Assembly: GCA_014529385.2 (NCBI GenBank)
Contig: CM043947.1
Location: forward strand, 126,082,891-126,146,890
Direction: 5' to 3'
DNA length: 64,000 nucleotides
DNA from: Adiantum capillus-veneris
Taxonomy: Eukaryota; Streptophyta; Polypodiopsida; Polypodiales; Pteridaceae
In this document: positions 1 to 11,269 of the stretch, one piece after another
How positions within the stretch are numbered: the stretch's first letter is position 1
Layout: each line of letters begins with the position of its first letter
The notes under the pieces: model-generated
Told to the model about the DNA's origin: nothing
Database searches by the model: none
The model's input: the letters and a program-made list of their open reading frames with translations, nothing else
Translations under genes and position numbers: made by a program

Positions 1-63
1 GTGAATTTGGTAGGGTGGAGTAACTTACTATGGCAATTATGGAGAGCCGGAAAACGGCTATCA
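1..63 (-). repeat. Start of the 3' LTR of Gy1 (truncated by window)
   Basis: This matches 5188-5250 over its whole length with few differences. Reading the minus strand, it begins TGATAGCCG right after a purine tract, as expected for the U3 start of a 3' LTR. Confidence 0.8.
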
Positions 64-78
64 TTGGCCCCCCCCTTA
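64..78 (-). promoter_or_regulatory. Polypurine tract of Gy1
   Basis: The plus strand reads TTGGCCCCCCCCTTA, which is TAAGGGGGGGGCCAA on the element strand, directly before the LTR start. This is the normal place for the plus-strand priming site. Confidence 0.7.
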
Positions 79-181
79 GATAATGGTACATTCATGTACC
101 ATTTATCCGATCATACAACATGTATATTATGTAACGTCTGTCTTTGTCTGCTCTTATCTTTGAAGAACCTTTGTTGTATGA

Positions 182-1129
182 TTAAAAAACCTTGTGTGAT
201 ATGGAAGGTTCTCCGACCAATAGCATGATGAAATGAAGTGACGGAGTAAACCTCCTCCTTTGAGAAAGTTTCCATAAGCACCCCCCAGGATCAAAGATCT
301 TGAAATATCTTTCCCAAAGCGAGATGTATGGTATGAAATCACTTACTGATTTTGGTTGAAGAAACTTGTAGATTTTACTATTGTCCATCATTGCATCTAT
401 CACTATGAATGTGATATAAAAGATTGGTTGCTCTTCCTCCTGTCTAAAGTTGATGTATCTGCTACGATCTTCAAGAGCTTGTATGAGCGAATTCCTGAAC
501 TGTAGCTCATAAAATTCATTCAACCTGGATAGGCTCACCAAGTAAAAAATTATATGGCCTTCATGATTTAGGAAATCTTGATCCATGCTTCCAGCTGCTA
601 TTGGAAGGTATTGCAAATAGTTTACCACATAAGTAGATAATAGACGAAGGTTTCTATTGCTTCCAACACATTGGAATAGAATAGATTTTGGTATTGATTG
701 ATGAAATATCCACATGTAGCAATCAACAAGTTTTTCATATATGATGAAGATCAGAAGCATCACAATGTGCAACCTCCATACACCAAAGAACCAAATGAAG
801 AAGGTTTGGAAACATCCGTTCATCACCAAGTATTCATGTCCTCCTCCACTTAAGAAGGTATGGTGCCCTCGATGAAAGGTATATGTGAAGAGAGGAGAAG
901 TTGACTTTGAAGAGGTGAAACCCAATGTGAAGATGATTGGGGCTTCCAAAGTTTGGATTTTCTTGCTAAGAGATTGTCCCATGAATGAAGAGCCACCCGC
1001 TAAAACACCATTGGAGAGAATGATACCCTTCTGACAGTTTCCTTTTATGATTTTATTTTTTACTACTCTCCCATGTTCTTCATCCCCTTCTAAGGCAAGG
1101 TTGTAACTCCTCACATTGTACCACCTCAA
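182..1129 (-). CDS. Second long ORF of Gy1, function unknown (315 codons)
   Basis: This frame overlaps the end of the gag-like ORF by about 50 bp in another frame and stays open for 315 codons, almost to the polypurine tract. It has aromatic and hydrophobic stretches (around FFIWFFGVWRLHIVMLLIFI, residues 112-131) that could be a membrane segment, and ends with the sequence KIFDPGG and a basic tail. No reverse transcriptase, protease or integrase motif is visible. It could be an envelope-position ORF, or an accidental open frame in a 3' non-coding region. It has no obvious own start context, so a ribosomal frameshift or spliced expression would be needed. Confidence 0.4.
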   Translation of the reverse strand: MRWYNVRSYNLALEGDEEHGRVVKNKIIKGNCQKGIILSNGVLAGGSSFMGQSLSKKIQTLEAPIIFTLGFTSSKSTSPLFTYTFHRGHHTFLSGGGHEYLVMNGCFQTFFIWFFGVWRLHIVMLLIFIIYEKLVDCYMWIFHQSIPKSILFQCVGSNRNLRLLSTYVVNYLQYLPIAAGSMDQDFLNHEGHIIFYLVSLSRLNEFYELQFRNSLIQALEDRSRYINFRQEEEQPIFYITFIVIDAMMDNSKIYKFLQPKSVSDFIPYISLWERYFKIFDPGGCLWKLSQRRRFTPSLHFIMLLVGEPSISHKVF

Positions 1130-2288
1130 AGGTTGATGGATTACTGTTTGATTTTGTGAAAACTTTGGCTTCTTGCATGATAGATTCCTCCATGCTTAAT
1201 ATACATGGATCATACCAATGCTTTTCAACATCCTCAAACACTTCTTGAAGATTATCCTCACATGGATTCAACTCACACTCTTCTACTTTGTTTTGGAGTT
1301 GGCATTCCATGTACACAATCATCTCTTTATGATCAATGTGGTATATGATCTCTTCACCTATGATTTCATCTTCTTCTCCACTCTCTTCTTTTAGACAAGA
1401 TACAGTCTCAGAACATTCCATAAGATCAAGGTTACCTTCAAGGTCTTCATTCTCCATAGAGTCATGTTGCACAAAAGCTTCGTCTACTTGGACTAGAAAT
1501 TGATCCTCCGCCAAAAGGTTGGATGTATCCATTATTGAATCATCAATGCCATTTGAGATATCTTGTGTCGATTTTTGCATGCTTGTGATAAAGGTAGAAG
1601 AAAAAGATTCCTCATTTGAATCTTGGCCACACACTTTAGCACTTGAATAATCAGTTGGCATGTAAGTAACTTCTTCAACATTTGTCGAAGTAGAAGGAGA
1701 CAAGTATGGAAAAGGAGATGACTCCTTGATAGAAACACTTTCATGATGGTTGGTTCTTCCAGCATGATGGAAACCATTTTTGATGTAGAAGTACTTGTGA
1801 AACTTCCTTCGGGCAATAGTGACCGCTTCTTCAAAGGTAGAGGGTCCACTACAAGTAACCTTAGTCTTTAGGAAAGGAGACAAACCCGAAATAAATTGAT
1901 CCATTTTTACAGAATCTGGAAATGTAGAACTAAATCCACATCCTTCCCATTGACGAGAAAAAATATCCTCATAAGCATAGTAGTCTTCACCATGTTGTTG
2001 AAGTCTCCCTAGTGAAGCCCATGCTATCTCTGTTGTTGGAATTTTAGAGAATCTGGTTTTCAAAGCTTTGGAAATTTGGGTATACCCATCTTCAATCTGA
2101 GAAGACATACTCCAAAACCATTGCTCAGCGTTGCCTCTAACGCATAGCAATAGAAAATCCCCTTTTTCAATGTCATCCCTTCTACCAAGGATACGACAAA
2201 CCATTCTAAAATCAGCAAGAAAATCATCAACATCTTCTTCTAGATTCCCGAAGAAGATTGGGATATCCTCAAAGGTATAGCGTGTCAT
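1080..2288 (-). CDS. Gag-like protein of Gy1 (402 codons)
   Basis: This would be the capsid-type structural protein packaging the element RNA. Residues 1-180 look like a retrotransposon gag domain: an early helix-rich stretch, the motif GNAEQWFWSM near residue 52, then a segment with KTRFSKIP and the conserved-type DQFISGLSPFLK near residue 130. Residues 190-400 are acidic and low in similarity to anything I know (runs such as EESGEEDEIIGEEI). No CCHC zinc knuckle is present, so nucleic-acid binding must lie elsewhere or has been lost. The frame is open without stops, which suggests recent activity or selection. It begins about 280 bp inside the primer-binding site, the usual gag position. 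Gag identity is inferred from position and composition. Confidence 0.7.
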   Translation of the reverse strand: MTRYTFEDIPIFFGNLEEDVDDFLADFRMVCRILGRRDDIEKGDFLLLCVRGNAEQWFWSMSSQIEDGYTQISKALKTRFSKIPTTEIAWASLGRLQQHGEDYYAYEDIFSRQWEGCGFSSTFPDSVKMDQFISGLSPFLKTKVTCSGPSTFEEAVTIARRKFHKYFYIKNGFHHAGRTNHHESVSIKESSPFPYLSPSTSTNVEEVTYMPTDYSSAKVCGQDSNEESFSSTFITSMQKSTQDISNGIDDSIMDTSNLLAEDQFLVQVDEAFVQHDSMENEDLEGNLDLMECSETVSCLKEESGEEDEIIGEEIIYHIDHKEMIVYMECQLQNKVEECELNPCEDNLQEVFEDVEKHWYDPCILSMEESIMQEAKVFTKSNSNPSTFEVVQCEELQPCLRRG

Positions 2289-2564
2289 AGTCTCCCAATG
2301 CTAGAACCACACAAAGATTAGTTCCAAACAATCATCAACTAACTACAAAAAGTTTTGAAAGGTCTTTCAGCATGAATTCTAGATTCTTATGTGAAAATGT
2401 TTTTTTCCTCTCTTATGTTATGCATAATCCGAACCATATTCTAGATCAATTTTTGTTTCCTTGAAATTAGACTCGGTCATACATGTTTTCATGATTCATA
2501 TAATCTACTTGATTATGCTGAAATTCAAGCATTCATGCAATACAACAACAATAAGCACACAATC

Positions 2565-2584
2565 CCTCCTCAGTGGGGGCACCA
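2565..2584 (-). promoter_or_regulatory. Primer-binding site of Gy1
   Basis: On the minus strand it reads TGGTGCCCCCACTGAGGAGG, four bases after the LTR's terminal CA. The leading TGG complements a tRNA CCA end. The same 20-mer is used by Gy2 (17899-17918). I cannot name the tRNA by eye. Confidence 0.75.
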
Positions 2585-2588
2585 AAAT

Positions 2589-5250
2589 TGAGGCGGTCCG
2601 GGGCGGGCAACCAGAGAGGCGACCTCTAAACACCCCTCAAGGCTCCCGTGCTGCTCAATTGGGGCTGGGGCGACCACAAGCACAACACAACAACAAACCC
2701 AAAGCCAAACACAAACAAGATAGGGCCACCAACTAGTTATGGTATGCGAACTAGGACGCAAGAGAGATTTTGGCACAACCAAGAAGATGCACCACACAAC
2801 ACACACACAAGCAACCTCACACCAAGACACACATGAAATGGACCAGAGAGAGCTAGAGCAAAGGGAAAAGAGAGAGGAAAGGATCTTGCGTAATACCTTA
2901 TTTGTGACTTGCAAATGGAGATGGTTCGTTATGATGCTATCGTAGAACTTGTACAAAACTCACTCAATGCTTAGTGATTGCTAAACATTGCCAAAACACA
3001 CATACACTGTCTTAAGGTGTGGGAGACCTCTCACCACAATACCCTCTTACAATGGACACAAAACTGGCAATGAAAAACACACTAAAACACTTTCTAGAAT
3101 CAAGATCAACCGATAAAAACTCAAAATACACAAGTCACCTTGAATTCACCAGACCGTATTGCACAAATGGAAGGACGAAGATTTGAACGTCGAATCGCGT
3201 CTTTGATGCACCAAACCTCAATTTATTGATGATGAAGGAGCATATACAATAGTGGTTTTGAGATTTGTGGAACTCACGCTCTCTCACTTGCAATGTGTAG
3301 CTTGAAATCTTCTCTCACACCAAGAGTGAAGCTCACAAGTGGTTGCTACACCTAAGTCTCTCCTCACGCATAGAGTGTTGGGGTGCTATGTGAGATATTG
3401 GAGGTTGTTCTACAAGAAGGAGAGGGCCTATTTATAGGTTGGAGACCCCTCATTAAGATTATTGGAAATCCTAATTTACAAGCTAACAAATCAGGATTAT
3501 GATTTTTTTGAATATTAAAACATTGTGGGCCTTCTTTGTCTGCTTGAGTCATGGGTGTGGGCTCAAAAGAGAGCATTATTGATGGTAGATAAGGTGAAAG
3601 TAAGTAAGAAGAGAGAGAGAGAGAGAGTTACTTTGTACATTTCTTGAGGTGAGGTGTCTTTTATGGTTAGGTCAATGCTATTTTGTGTTAGTATGTTAGT
3701 GGTTAGTGTTAGTAATCACTAGAAAGTTAATGATATATTTACAATGGGTAGAATGGGATGGATGGTTGGAGTAAGATGGTTGAATGAAGTGAGCAAATCT
3801 TTGTGATGGTGAAGCTTGAAGAAGTTTTGGACTTACTTGTGTAGGTTCTCAAAATGACTATCGATCTTCTTCTTCGTCTTCTCTTCTTTACGCCACCGCC
3901 GCCAAGGTTGATTATCACGATGAAAATGGTAATTCCATTGATGAGATCTCTTGATTTGCAGAGGTTAAGCATGGTACACATGCTGAATTTATGTATATAT
4001 ATAAGGGTTAATATGGAATTGTACTTTGGAGATAATAGAGAGAGGCATAGAGATGGTGTATGTACATGGAGAGCTCATATGAGAGCTATGGAAGTAAGAG
4101 GGGAGGTTAATGGTGAAGAAGGTGAGAGAAACCATTGAAGGTGCAGGTTTGAGTGAGGGATTGAGAGGAATGTGTGTGTGTGTGCGTGTGTGTGTGTAGA
4201 AGTGTGGAAAGAGGTGAGAGAAGACTATGGGCTACTTGTGAGAAAAGTGGGCAGACTGGGGTCCACTCAAAAAATCATATCTCACCGTTGGTAGCTCCAA
4301 AAATCATGAAAACATTTGAGGTGATTATTCAGAGCGTGGGCTATATTTTCTCTTTCGACCACCGCTCCAAATTCGGAGTGGAGATGGATATTAAAAATCC
4401 CACCAAAAGACCTGTTTTTTCTTCACAAAAAGTCTTCAGTGGCCCTCTCCTTTGTTGAATTTGTACAATGCATCCAAGAGTGAGCCCCTCCTTTGTCATA
4501 TTATAATACAAAACATCCAAGTTTCCCTTGACCCATGCATGGAGGAGGATTATTGGTGAATAAAGAAATATATACATGGTGGGACTAGTGTATGGACTAT
4601 TCATGGACTTTAGCTCAATGAGCACATGGTGTGAGAATAATGAGTAAAAATAATAATAAAAATATGGAGGAGTTATGGATATGGAAAGATATTGGAATCA
4701 TATGATATGGTCCCTCTTTGAATTATTTTGGGTGAAAGAGGAAAAGGTATGCAAGTAAATAATATAATAAATGTGACCAATGAGTAGAAATCAATTTTTT
4801 TGTTTTCACGAGGGTGAGGGTGAAAATGTTGGAGTGATTTGTATAAAGGAAAAATATAAGGTTAGAGTATGTACAATATTGGCAAAAAATATAATTATGG
4901 TGTAAGAGAATGAAAGAAGGTGTACATAGGTTTAATAAAACACACACCTAAGTAGAATATTTAAATAAAATACCAAAATAATTATAAAAAATCCCTATAT
5001 TTAGGCCATATATACAATGAAATATTTACACACAAAGAGGTCATAATATACTTTTATTTTTTTATTTTTTTGGCTCAACTAGCCCAGTGACTAGCTAGCT
5101 GAGGGTTTTTAAGAAGATATGGGAAAAGCCCCCTAACTCACACACGCCTATGTACAGTGAAATGGTAGGGATAGCCATAGCGTTTGGGTGAATTTGGTAG
5201 GGTGGAGTAACTTACTATGGAAATTATGGAGAGCCGAAAAACGGCTATCA
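2589..5250 (-). repeat. 5' LTR of Gy1 (2,662 bp)
   Basis: The limits are the TG of TGAGGCGG just beyond the primer-binding site and the CTATCA shared with position 63. The LTR is unusually long. It holds a short GT-rich run (4171-4198), AT-rich 3' parts and a small hairpin at its outer tip (AGCCG, A-run, CGGCT, 5232-5246). A related LTR, ending identically, occupies 61271-63642. Open frames inside the LTR are short and none is convincing as a gene. Confidence 0.8.
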
Positions 5251-5299
5251 GTAGCATGTGTTCGCACTATGTACGTGTCACAACACGACAGCGCTCAAG

Positions 5300-5429
5300 C
5301 AAGCAAAGGTAACCTGTGCTCTTCCTCTTTCTTTTTTTCTTCTCCACACACACACATACATGAGGAGAGGAAGGAGAGCCAGGTATTCTCCTTCCCTCTC
5401 CTCTCTCTCATGTTCCCTTCCCCTCTTTC

Positions 5430-5460
<31 letters not shown>

Positions 5461-5655
5461 CACACAGACACACATTGTGTGTGTGTGAGGTATGCTCCTT
5501 CCCTCTCCTCTCTCTCACATACACACAGTGTGTGTGTGTGAGGTATGCTCCTTCCCTCTCTCTCTCTCTCTCTCACACACACACAGTGTGTGTGTGTGAG
5601 GTATGCTCCTTCCTTCTCCTCTCTCTCATGTTCCCTTTCCCTCTTTCTCTCTCTT

Positions 5656-5712
<57 letters not shown>

Positions 5713-5719
5713 TTGTGTT

Positions 5720-5764
<45 letters not shown>

Positions 5765-5915
5765 ACATGCATAAACAAAACACACATACACACATGCATA
5801 AACAAAGAATGCATACACACACACATTGAGAGAGGAAGAGAGAGAGAGATAGAGAGAGATATAAAACAAAGAGAGAGAGAGAGAGAGAAAAGAGAGAAGA
5901 AGAAGAAGAAGAAGA
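5300..5915. repeat. CT/GA microsatellites and a CA/TG-palindrome minisatellite
   Basis: Four copies of a unit starting AGGTATGCTCCTTCCCTCTC (5382, 5489, 5541, 5599; the first with one change) alternate with CT runs. Three units are separated by CA-run plus TG-run blocks such as 5571-5598, which are inverted repeats. The block ends in CT(n), CA(n), GA(n) and GAA(n) tracts. All long open frames here are translations of simple repeats and are not genes. Confidence 0.9.
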
Positions 5916-5916
5916 G

Positions 5917-6036
5917 ATTTTTAACGTCATAGGAAACTATCCCAAGAGACCTTAAAGATCTAGCCGATGAGGAGTTGAACTCAAGACCTGTTATTCAAGA
6001 GGGAAATGGCATAACCAATCTACCACACTTGGGTGA
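5917..6036 (-). repeat. tRNA-like SINE unit, copy a
   Basis: On the minus strand there is an A-box-like TGGTAGATTGG (6015-6025) followed 32 bp later by a B-box-like AGTTCAACTCC (about 5972-5982), the spacing of an RNA polymerase III tRNA promoter. The body ends in TTTTTAACGTC-type sequence next to a TCTTCT repeat. It is separated from copy b by a 67-bp linker (6037-6103) with a CA run, giving a 187-bp period. Confidence 0.6.
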
Positions 6037-6103
6037 TAGAAAGGTTATACCATTTTCCTCTTCTTATTGGCACACACACACACCCACACACACCCGAGAA
6101 GAA

Positions 6104-6226
6104 ATTTTTAATATCATAGGAAACTATCCCAAGAGACCTTAAAGATCTAGCCGACGAGGAGTTGAACTCAAGACCTGTTATTCAAGAGGGAAATGCCATA
6201 ACCAATCTACCATACTCAGGGATTTC
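6104..6226 (-). repeat. tRNA-like SINE unit, copy b (interrupted by hAT-like element)
   Basis: This is nearly identical to copy a over the A-box, B-box and tail. It stops at ...ACCATACT where the CAGGGATTT terminus begins. The continuation (TTGGGTGATAGAAAGG and linker) resumes at 13844. Confidence 0.6.
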
Positions 6227-6329
6227 AAAATGACGTGATCACACTATAATTTCAGGTTAATAACAATAGAAATCCAAATAACAAATATTTTGTTAATTGA
6301 CATTCATCTTTTTTGACCTCTAGAGAGAC

Positions 6330-6455
6330 CTGGAGACCGGCTTGTAGCCCGCCGCCGGGCTAATTAGTTGGCCCGCCAGGCTAGTGAATCTTCCCGGCGG
6401 TCATGCCGGGTAAAGCTATTTGCCCGCCGGGCCTGTCGTGGCTATATAAAGGTGA
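6330..6455 (+). promoter_or_regulatory. GC-rich palindrome block and TATA box of the kinase-like gene
   Basis: Several copies of GCCCGCCGGGC-type palindromes (6350, 6378, 6395, 6421) precede GCTATATAAAGG (TATA at 6443-6450). The matching block at the other end (11336-11440) suggests these are also subterminal transposase-binding repeats. Transcription would start about 6475-6485. Confidence 0.6.
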
Positions 6456-6639
6456 CGCCGGTGCTTGTCTTTTCACAAAATAAGTACATTGGAAAGTCTT
6501 CACCAAACTTTCTGGCAGCTTTCCACATTCTCAAAGCAGCGTAGCAGTAATTTTTCAAACCCTTCCTTATTTTATTGATGTTTTTTTTAGTTTTTTGCGT
6601 TAAAACTTAAAGGTTTAAAATTTCTTTTATCAAATCATC

Positions 6640-7615
6640 ATACGTGGGTGCACTGGCACATGGTTGCAATTGCAGCTAGGTGTGTCATTACAAAAGCGTA
6701 TGATGATTATGTTTTATATTGCTTCCAGTGATTCATGCTTCGGCACATAGTTGCAATTGCGACTAGGTGTGTTGCTGCTAGAATGACAGGAGCATTTGTT
6801 TGAAAGAAGTAACCGTGTGAATGCACTGGCACATGGTTGCAATTGCGGCTAGGTGTGTCATTGCAAATCGTAGGGTGATTATGTTTTATGTTGCTCCCAG
6901 TCATTCATGCTTCGGCACATGGTTGCAATTGCGACTAGGTGTGTTGTTGCTAGAATGACAGGAGCATCTGTTTGAAAGAAGTCGCCGTACGTGGATGTAC
7001 TGCCACATGGTTGCAATTGCGGCTAGGTGTGTCATTGCAAAAAAGCAAGATGACTATGTTTTATGTTGCTTCGCGTCATTCATGCTTCGGCACATGGTTG
7101 CAATTGCAACTACGTGTGTTGCTTTTAGATTGACGGTAGCATCTAATGCATGAATGTGTGCTCAAATAATTTCATAATGCTTCATATGCTTGAATCTTGA
7201 AAGAAGACATCGTGCGTGGATGCACTGGCACATGGTTGCAATTGCGACTAGGTGTGTCATTGCAAAAGCGTAGGATGACTATGTTTTATGTTGCTCCCAG
7301 TCATTCATGCTTTGGCACATGGTTGCAATTGCGACTAGGTGTGTTGGTGCTAGAATGACAGGAGCATCTGTTTGAAAGAAGTCACCGTGCGTGGATGCAC
7401 TGGCACATGGTTGCAATTGCGGCTAGGTGTGTCATTGAAAAAGCGTAAGGTGACTATGTTTTATGTTGCTCCCAATCATTCATGCTTCGGCACATGGTTG
7501 CAATTGCGACTAGGTGTGTTGCTACTAGAATGACAGGAGCATCTGTTTGTAAGTTGTCATACGGTGAGGCATTGGAACATGGTTGCAATTGCGATTAGGT
7601 GTGTCACTGCAAAAT
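6640..7615 (+). repeat. 87-bp minisatellite, eleven motif copies with A/B alternation
   Basis: The motif GGCACATGGTTGCAATTGCG recurs at 6655, 6742, 6828, 6914, 7002, 7089, 7228, 7314, 7402, 7489 and 7574 (some with one change). Spacing is 85-88 bp except one 139-bp step, where 52 extra bp lie near 7140-7195. Alternate units differ consistently (CATTGCAAAA versus TGCTAGAATGACAGG), giving a 174-bp higher-order period. A degenerate twelfth copy is at 7678. The array lies between the TATA box and the coding region, so it is a leader or first intron. Confidence 0.88.
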
Positions 7616-7732
7616 CGTACGAGATCTATGGTCTATATTGCACTTTTTCTTTCACGTAGAAAAGATCTAAATGCAGTGGCACATAGTTATATTTCACAAT
7701 GTGTTGTTTGCAATAATACCATTGCAGGCAAA

Positions 7733-9300
7733 ATGGATCCTTCTGCTACTTCAATGATAGAGTTCAAAAAGAAAATTACACAATTGTTGATTACGATCGT
7801 CAGTGCACTAGATCCCGATGATATAGCGCAGATTGTTGCAGATGAGTCTAGATTGCAATCATTATACAGTGAGATTGCCCGCAAAATGTTGTTGTTATAT
7901 CCAGACAAAACAACCGAATCAATAAACTCAGTATTTACTGAGCAGTTGGGTGGGCAATTTGCCCAAGGTCTCTGATTTGAAAGAGGAATGCCCTCAAGAA
8001 GTAGACAAGGGTAAGCTAGAGCATTGGAACACTAGATGGACAGCTGAAAAGGAGAGGTCAAGGCGAGCATCCCACATAGACACACAATTTTGCCTAAACA
8101 AGAAAATGGGAATGGCTATCACCAGAGTTATGGGGAGCAGCCAAGTTGGAGAACCGTTTATTGAGGAGGCTGCCATTGAGGGATCATCGGGTTCTACTGC
8201 TTCTGACAGTCACCTGGAGAGCAGTATATACAATTCTGAATGTAGTATGACTCTGGGCATTCCAAATAAGTCCATTAAGAAGATCAAGAAACTTGGGTTA
8301 AGGGCTTATGGCACAGGGTGGAAAGTTCAAATCAAAGGGATCAGTTTCCTTCCTGCAATGAATACTTATTGTGCCAAGGAGTTCAAAGGATAGGCCAAGC
8401 ATCACTGGAAAAGTTTTGCATCAGAAAGTGGGGTAGATCTCAACCATAGAGGGAAATTGAAGAGTATTGCCCACTATGTAAGGTTGCCATGGTTTTTGAT
8501 ATTCCCCTACTTCAATGGGGGAACTTTAGGTGATCTTATGGAGACAGTGCCCCTTCTACATGGCTCTTTCACGATGCTTGTAGCACATCAAGAGGGGAAA
8601 GGAAAGATCCCTGAAGACTTTAAATGGGAGCAACCCTCTGAAGACAAGAAAACACGTATCAAGAGCCTGTGCAATCATGCTCCCTCGTTGATCCATGCCT
8701 TGGTGAAGGAATTGCGATTCGCACATGACGAGGGAGTGATCCACAATGATCTCCATCCATGGAACATCATGTTGGACTTTACCAAGGATCTCACTCCCCG
8801 TATTGGAATAATTGATTGGGGATTGGCTTTGCGTGTTGGCTTAGAGACACAAAAGATCAACAATACCGATGAACTGAAGTATAGTGTTTAATCAGGATAT
8901 GGATAATGATAATCAAAGGGCTAAGCGCGCTTTTGAGCGTCTCAGATCCATGTGTCAAGGCGGTGGAGTGAATGACACCGCTCGAATTGCAGCTCGTTGC
9001 TCCCAGTGGGCCAACCCAGTGGGTACACAATGGAAAGAGGTGAACACTAGGATTGACCGAGAAATGGTCAAATCCATATGGCTAGGAGTTGTAGATGATA
9101 ACATTAAGAAAGGCCGACTCAAGCTATCACAATGCATTAATGCAGACATACGAGACAATGGAGAGAACATATATCTCGATGTTATGGGTCATCCTATGCA
9201 TCATATGGATTGTCCATTGTGCTTTGCCAAGATGTTATACATGCATTATGTCTGGGGTGAAGCAGTGGACTTCAGCTCAAGGACACCTCACATGACGGTT
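7733..9300 (+). pseudogene. Kinase-like protein gene of the hAT-like element (3'-truncated)
   Basis: Coding begins at ATG 7733, six bases after an acceptor-like CATTGCAG. The frame shifts near 7960; then 7950-8891 is one frame broken only by TAG at 8391-8393, and a second shift or intron near 8884 leads to 8884-9300. The product has protein-kinase features: a catalytic-loop-like HNDLHPWNIMLDF (about 8742) and IIDWGLALRVG (about 8810), where DWG replaces the usual DFG. The glycine loop and VAIK lysine are not evident. Upstream residues are charged and unlike known domains. The segment after 8884 (motifs CSQWANP and FAKMLYMHYVWGEAVDFS) is unknown and is duplicated at 11783-12258. The gene ends abruptly at the junction with the transposase. 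It may be a captured host gene or an original second gene of the element. Confidence 0.6.
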
Positions 9301-10276
9301 CCTCAACTGCGTCGCCAATGATGTCAGCTATAAAACTGCCAGACTTTATTTGATCAGAGCTATCCACAACTTTGATAAAACATTCACCACAAGGAAATAC
9401 AAGCATGATGTTGATCAATGGCCGCCTTTGAACGTTGGACCAACCATCACTAACTATGGTGTATCCAGATTGTTCTGTTGCATTTAATATTACCCTTTGA
9501 ATATCCTGTTGTGTGCCTGTGTAACATTTATCCAATAGTTGGTTTCTCATATGGTGATATATTGGAGGGGTAAATCCAGCACCATACTCCCCAATGTGTT
9601 TCCAAGCTGACTTCCATGCATCACGGGTGACAATGGCCAATGATCCCCCAGTAAAATAGACGGCCTTAGCTAGAGCAAGTTGTGCTTCTTCTAAGGAAAG
9701 CGTTTTGAAGCTTGTCTGTAAGCTAACCTGCCTACTTTTTCACGATCCTACCTGAAAGTCAGGAGATCCATAGTTTGGAGGTGTAGTTCCATCGATATGA
9801 GAAGTTGGTTCCCTGCTTTGAGTGCTTCCATTGGTGGGTGTTACACCCAATGATCCCTCATACTGGTTTGATCTTATCGATATCGGGGTGTGATGGTCAA
9901 AAGTAGAGAGTTTTGATCTTTTTCTCCTGGAAATTAGCTTACCAATTAAATCTTTTAAGCGCATAGCTGCTTCTTCTACACCTAAGCCCTTGCACTTTCC
10001 TCCTTCGATTTTGGTATTGCCACCTAGAAAATGATCCCTTATTCTTGGTGCTCCTCCAGATTTCTCTTCGCCACAAAAGTTACATTTCCAATCTTCATAC
10101 TTATTTAAATTTGTGGCAAAATTCCACTCGGGTCCTGGACTTTTTCCACCTGCCTTTCGCTTGCCCTGCGAAGTGGTGCCCCACGAAGCAGGACCTGGCA
10201 TCGAGGTAGGAGGTCTCCTCAAGGAAGCCAGGCTTGAGACACCAACATCACCGCTCACATTCCCGGTGGAAGACAT
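9297..10276 (-). pseudogene. hAT transposase N-terminal part: BED finger and DUF659
   Basis: Exon 1 starts at ATG 10276. Residues 59-97 form a BED-type zinc finger (W63, C65-x2-C68, then GGAPRIRDHFLGG, H82, C95). Exon 2 (about 9715-9297) holds KSAWKHIGEYGAGFTPP and the DUF659 signature SDGWSNVQRRPLINIMLV, which forms the start of the hAT catalytic fold. The exons are joined at about 9751/9715 by a very short gap with GT/AG ends, or by a small deletion. The catalytic core after DUF659 and the C-terminal dimerisation domain are absent because the gene is cut at 9297. The encoded protein would bind DNA ends but could not catalyse transposition. A GC-rich promoter and 151-bp repeats lie upstream. 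Confidence 0.75.
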
Positions 10277-10439
10277 ACTTATTGGATGCCTGCAATACCA
10301 ATAAACATAGCTCAGTATGCTATCTCTTCTTTCAAGTATTATTCAAACCAAACATTAGTGTTATAATCAATATCACACACAAGCGTAGTAGTGAAGCCTG
10401 AAGGGAATAAACCTCAATCTACTCAAACATGAGCAAGCA

Positions 10440-11160
10440 AATACAACAGTGAATCAAATCTGTGATCAGTCCATCGCAAAAGTAGAGATATCGACCCAAA
10501 GATTCACCTTCCTACCTCCTTTCATGAATCAATCCAGTCCAAAAAAGAACTAATGACCCATGATTGGAACTCTAATCGAAATAGCAAGCAAATACAGTGG
10601 TGAATCAAACATGTGATCAGTCCATCCCAAAAGTAGAGATATCGACCCAAAGATTCACCTTCCTACCTCCTTTCATGAATCAGTCCAGTCCAAAAAAGAA
10701 CTAATGACCCATGATTGGAGCTCTGATCGGAATAGCAAGAAAATACAGTGATGAATCAAACATGTGATCATTCCATCCCAAAAGTAGAGATATCGACCCA
10801 AAGATTCACCTTTCTACCTCCTTTCATGAATTAGTCTAGTCCAAAAAAGAACTAATGACCCATGATTGGAGCTCTAATCGGAATAGCAAGCAAATACAAC
10901 AGTGAATCAAACATGTGATCAGTCCATCCCAAAAGTAGAGATATCGACCCAAAGATTCACCTTTCTATCTCTTTTCAAGAATCAGTTCAGTCCAAAAAAG
11001 AACTAATGACCCATGATAGAAGTTCTAATCAATATAGCAATCAATCTAGCAAATATAACGGTGAACCAAACATGAGATTAGTCCATCCCAAATGTAGAGA
11101 TACCGACCCAAACATTCACCTTTCTACCTCCTTTCAAGAATCAATTCAGTCCAAAAAAGA
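10440..11160 (-). repeat. 151-bp tandem repeat, five copies (transposase leader, copy 1)
   Basis: The marker GATATCGACCCAAAGATTCACC recurs at 10487, 10638, 10789 and 10940 (exact 151-bp steps) and, diverged, at 11099. It lies between the minus-strand promoter and exon 1 of the transposase. The same array is present at 12770-13500. Confidence 0.9.
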
Positions 11161-11269
11161 ACTAATGATCCATGATCAGAGTTACATTAAGTTTTATTTT
11201 TTTTTTAAGACTATTCATTTTTTTACCTGTAGTTTTTCTTCTAAATTTTAAAGGATGACCAAATTTAGA

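Larger units (their letters stand above)
1..5250 (-). mobile_element. Gy1: gypsy-like LTR retrotransposon with gag but no pol (cut by window edge)
   Basis: Read on the minus strand, the element runs 5' LTR (5250 to 2589), primer-binding site, internal region, polypurine tract (78 to 64) and the first 63 bp of the 3' LTR. The 65-70 bp at 1-63 and 5188-5250 are near-identical and both end CTATCA on the plus strand, so the LTR begins TGATAG. The internal region (about 2.5 kb) holds a gag-like ORF and a second long ORF; no protease, reverse transcriptase or integrase motif was seen. This is the layout of non-autonomous elements that depend on proteins from relatives. The flanking 5 bp on the right are GTAGC; the partner target-site copy lies outside the window. 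Confidence 0.82.

Noticed and set aside
5188-5932. Long open frames on both strands in 5188-5932
   Set aside because: They are translations of CT, CA and GA repeats.
8556-9170. Minus-strand frames of 62-71 codons opposite the kinase-like gene
   Set aside because: Shadows of the plus-strand frame with kinase motifs.
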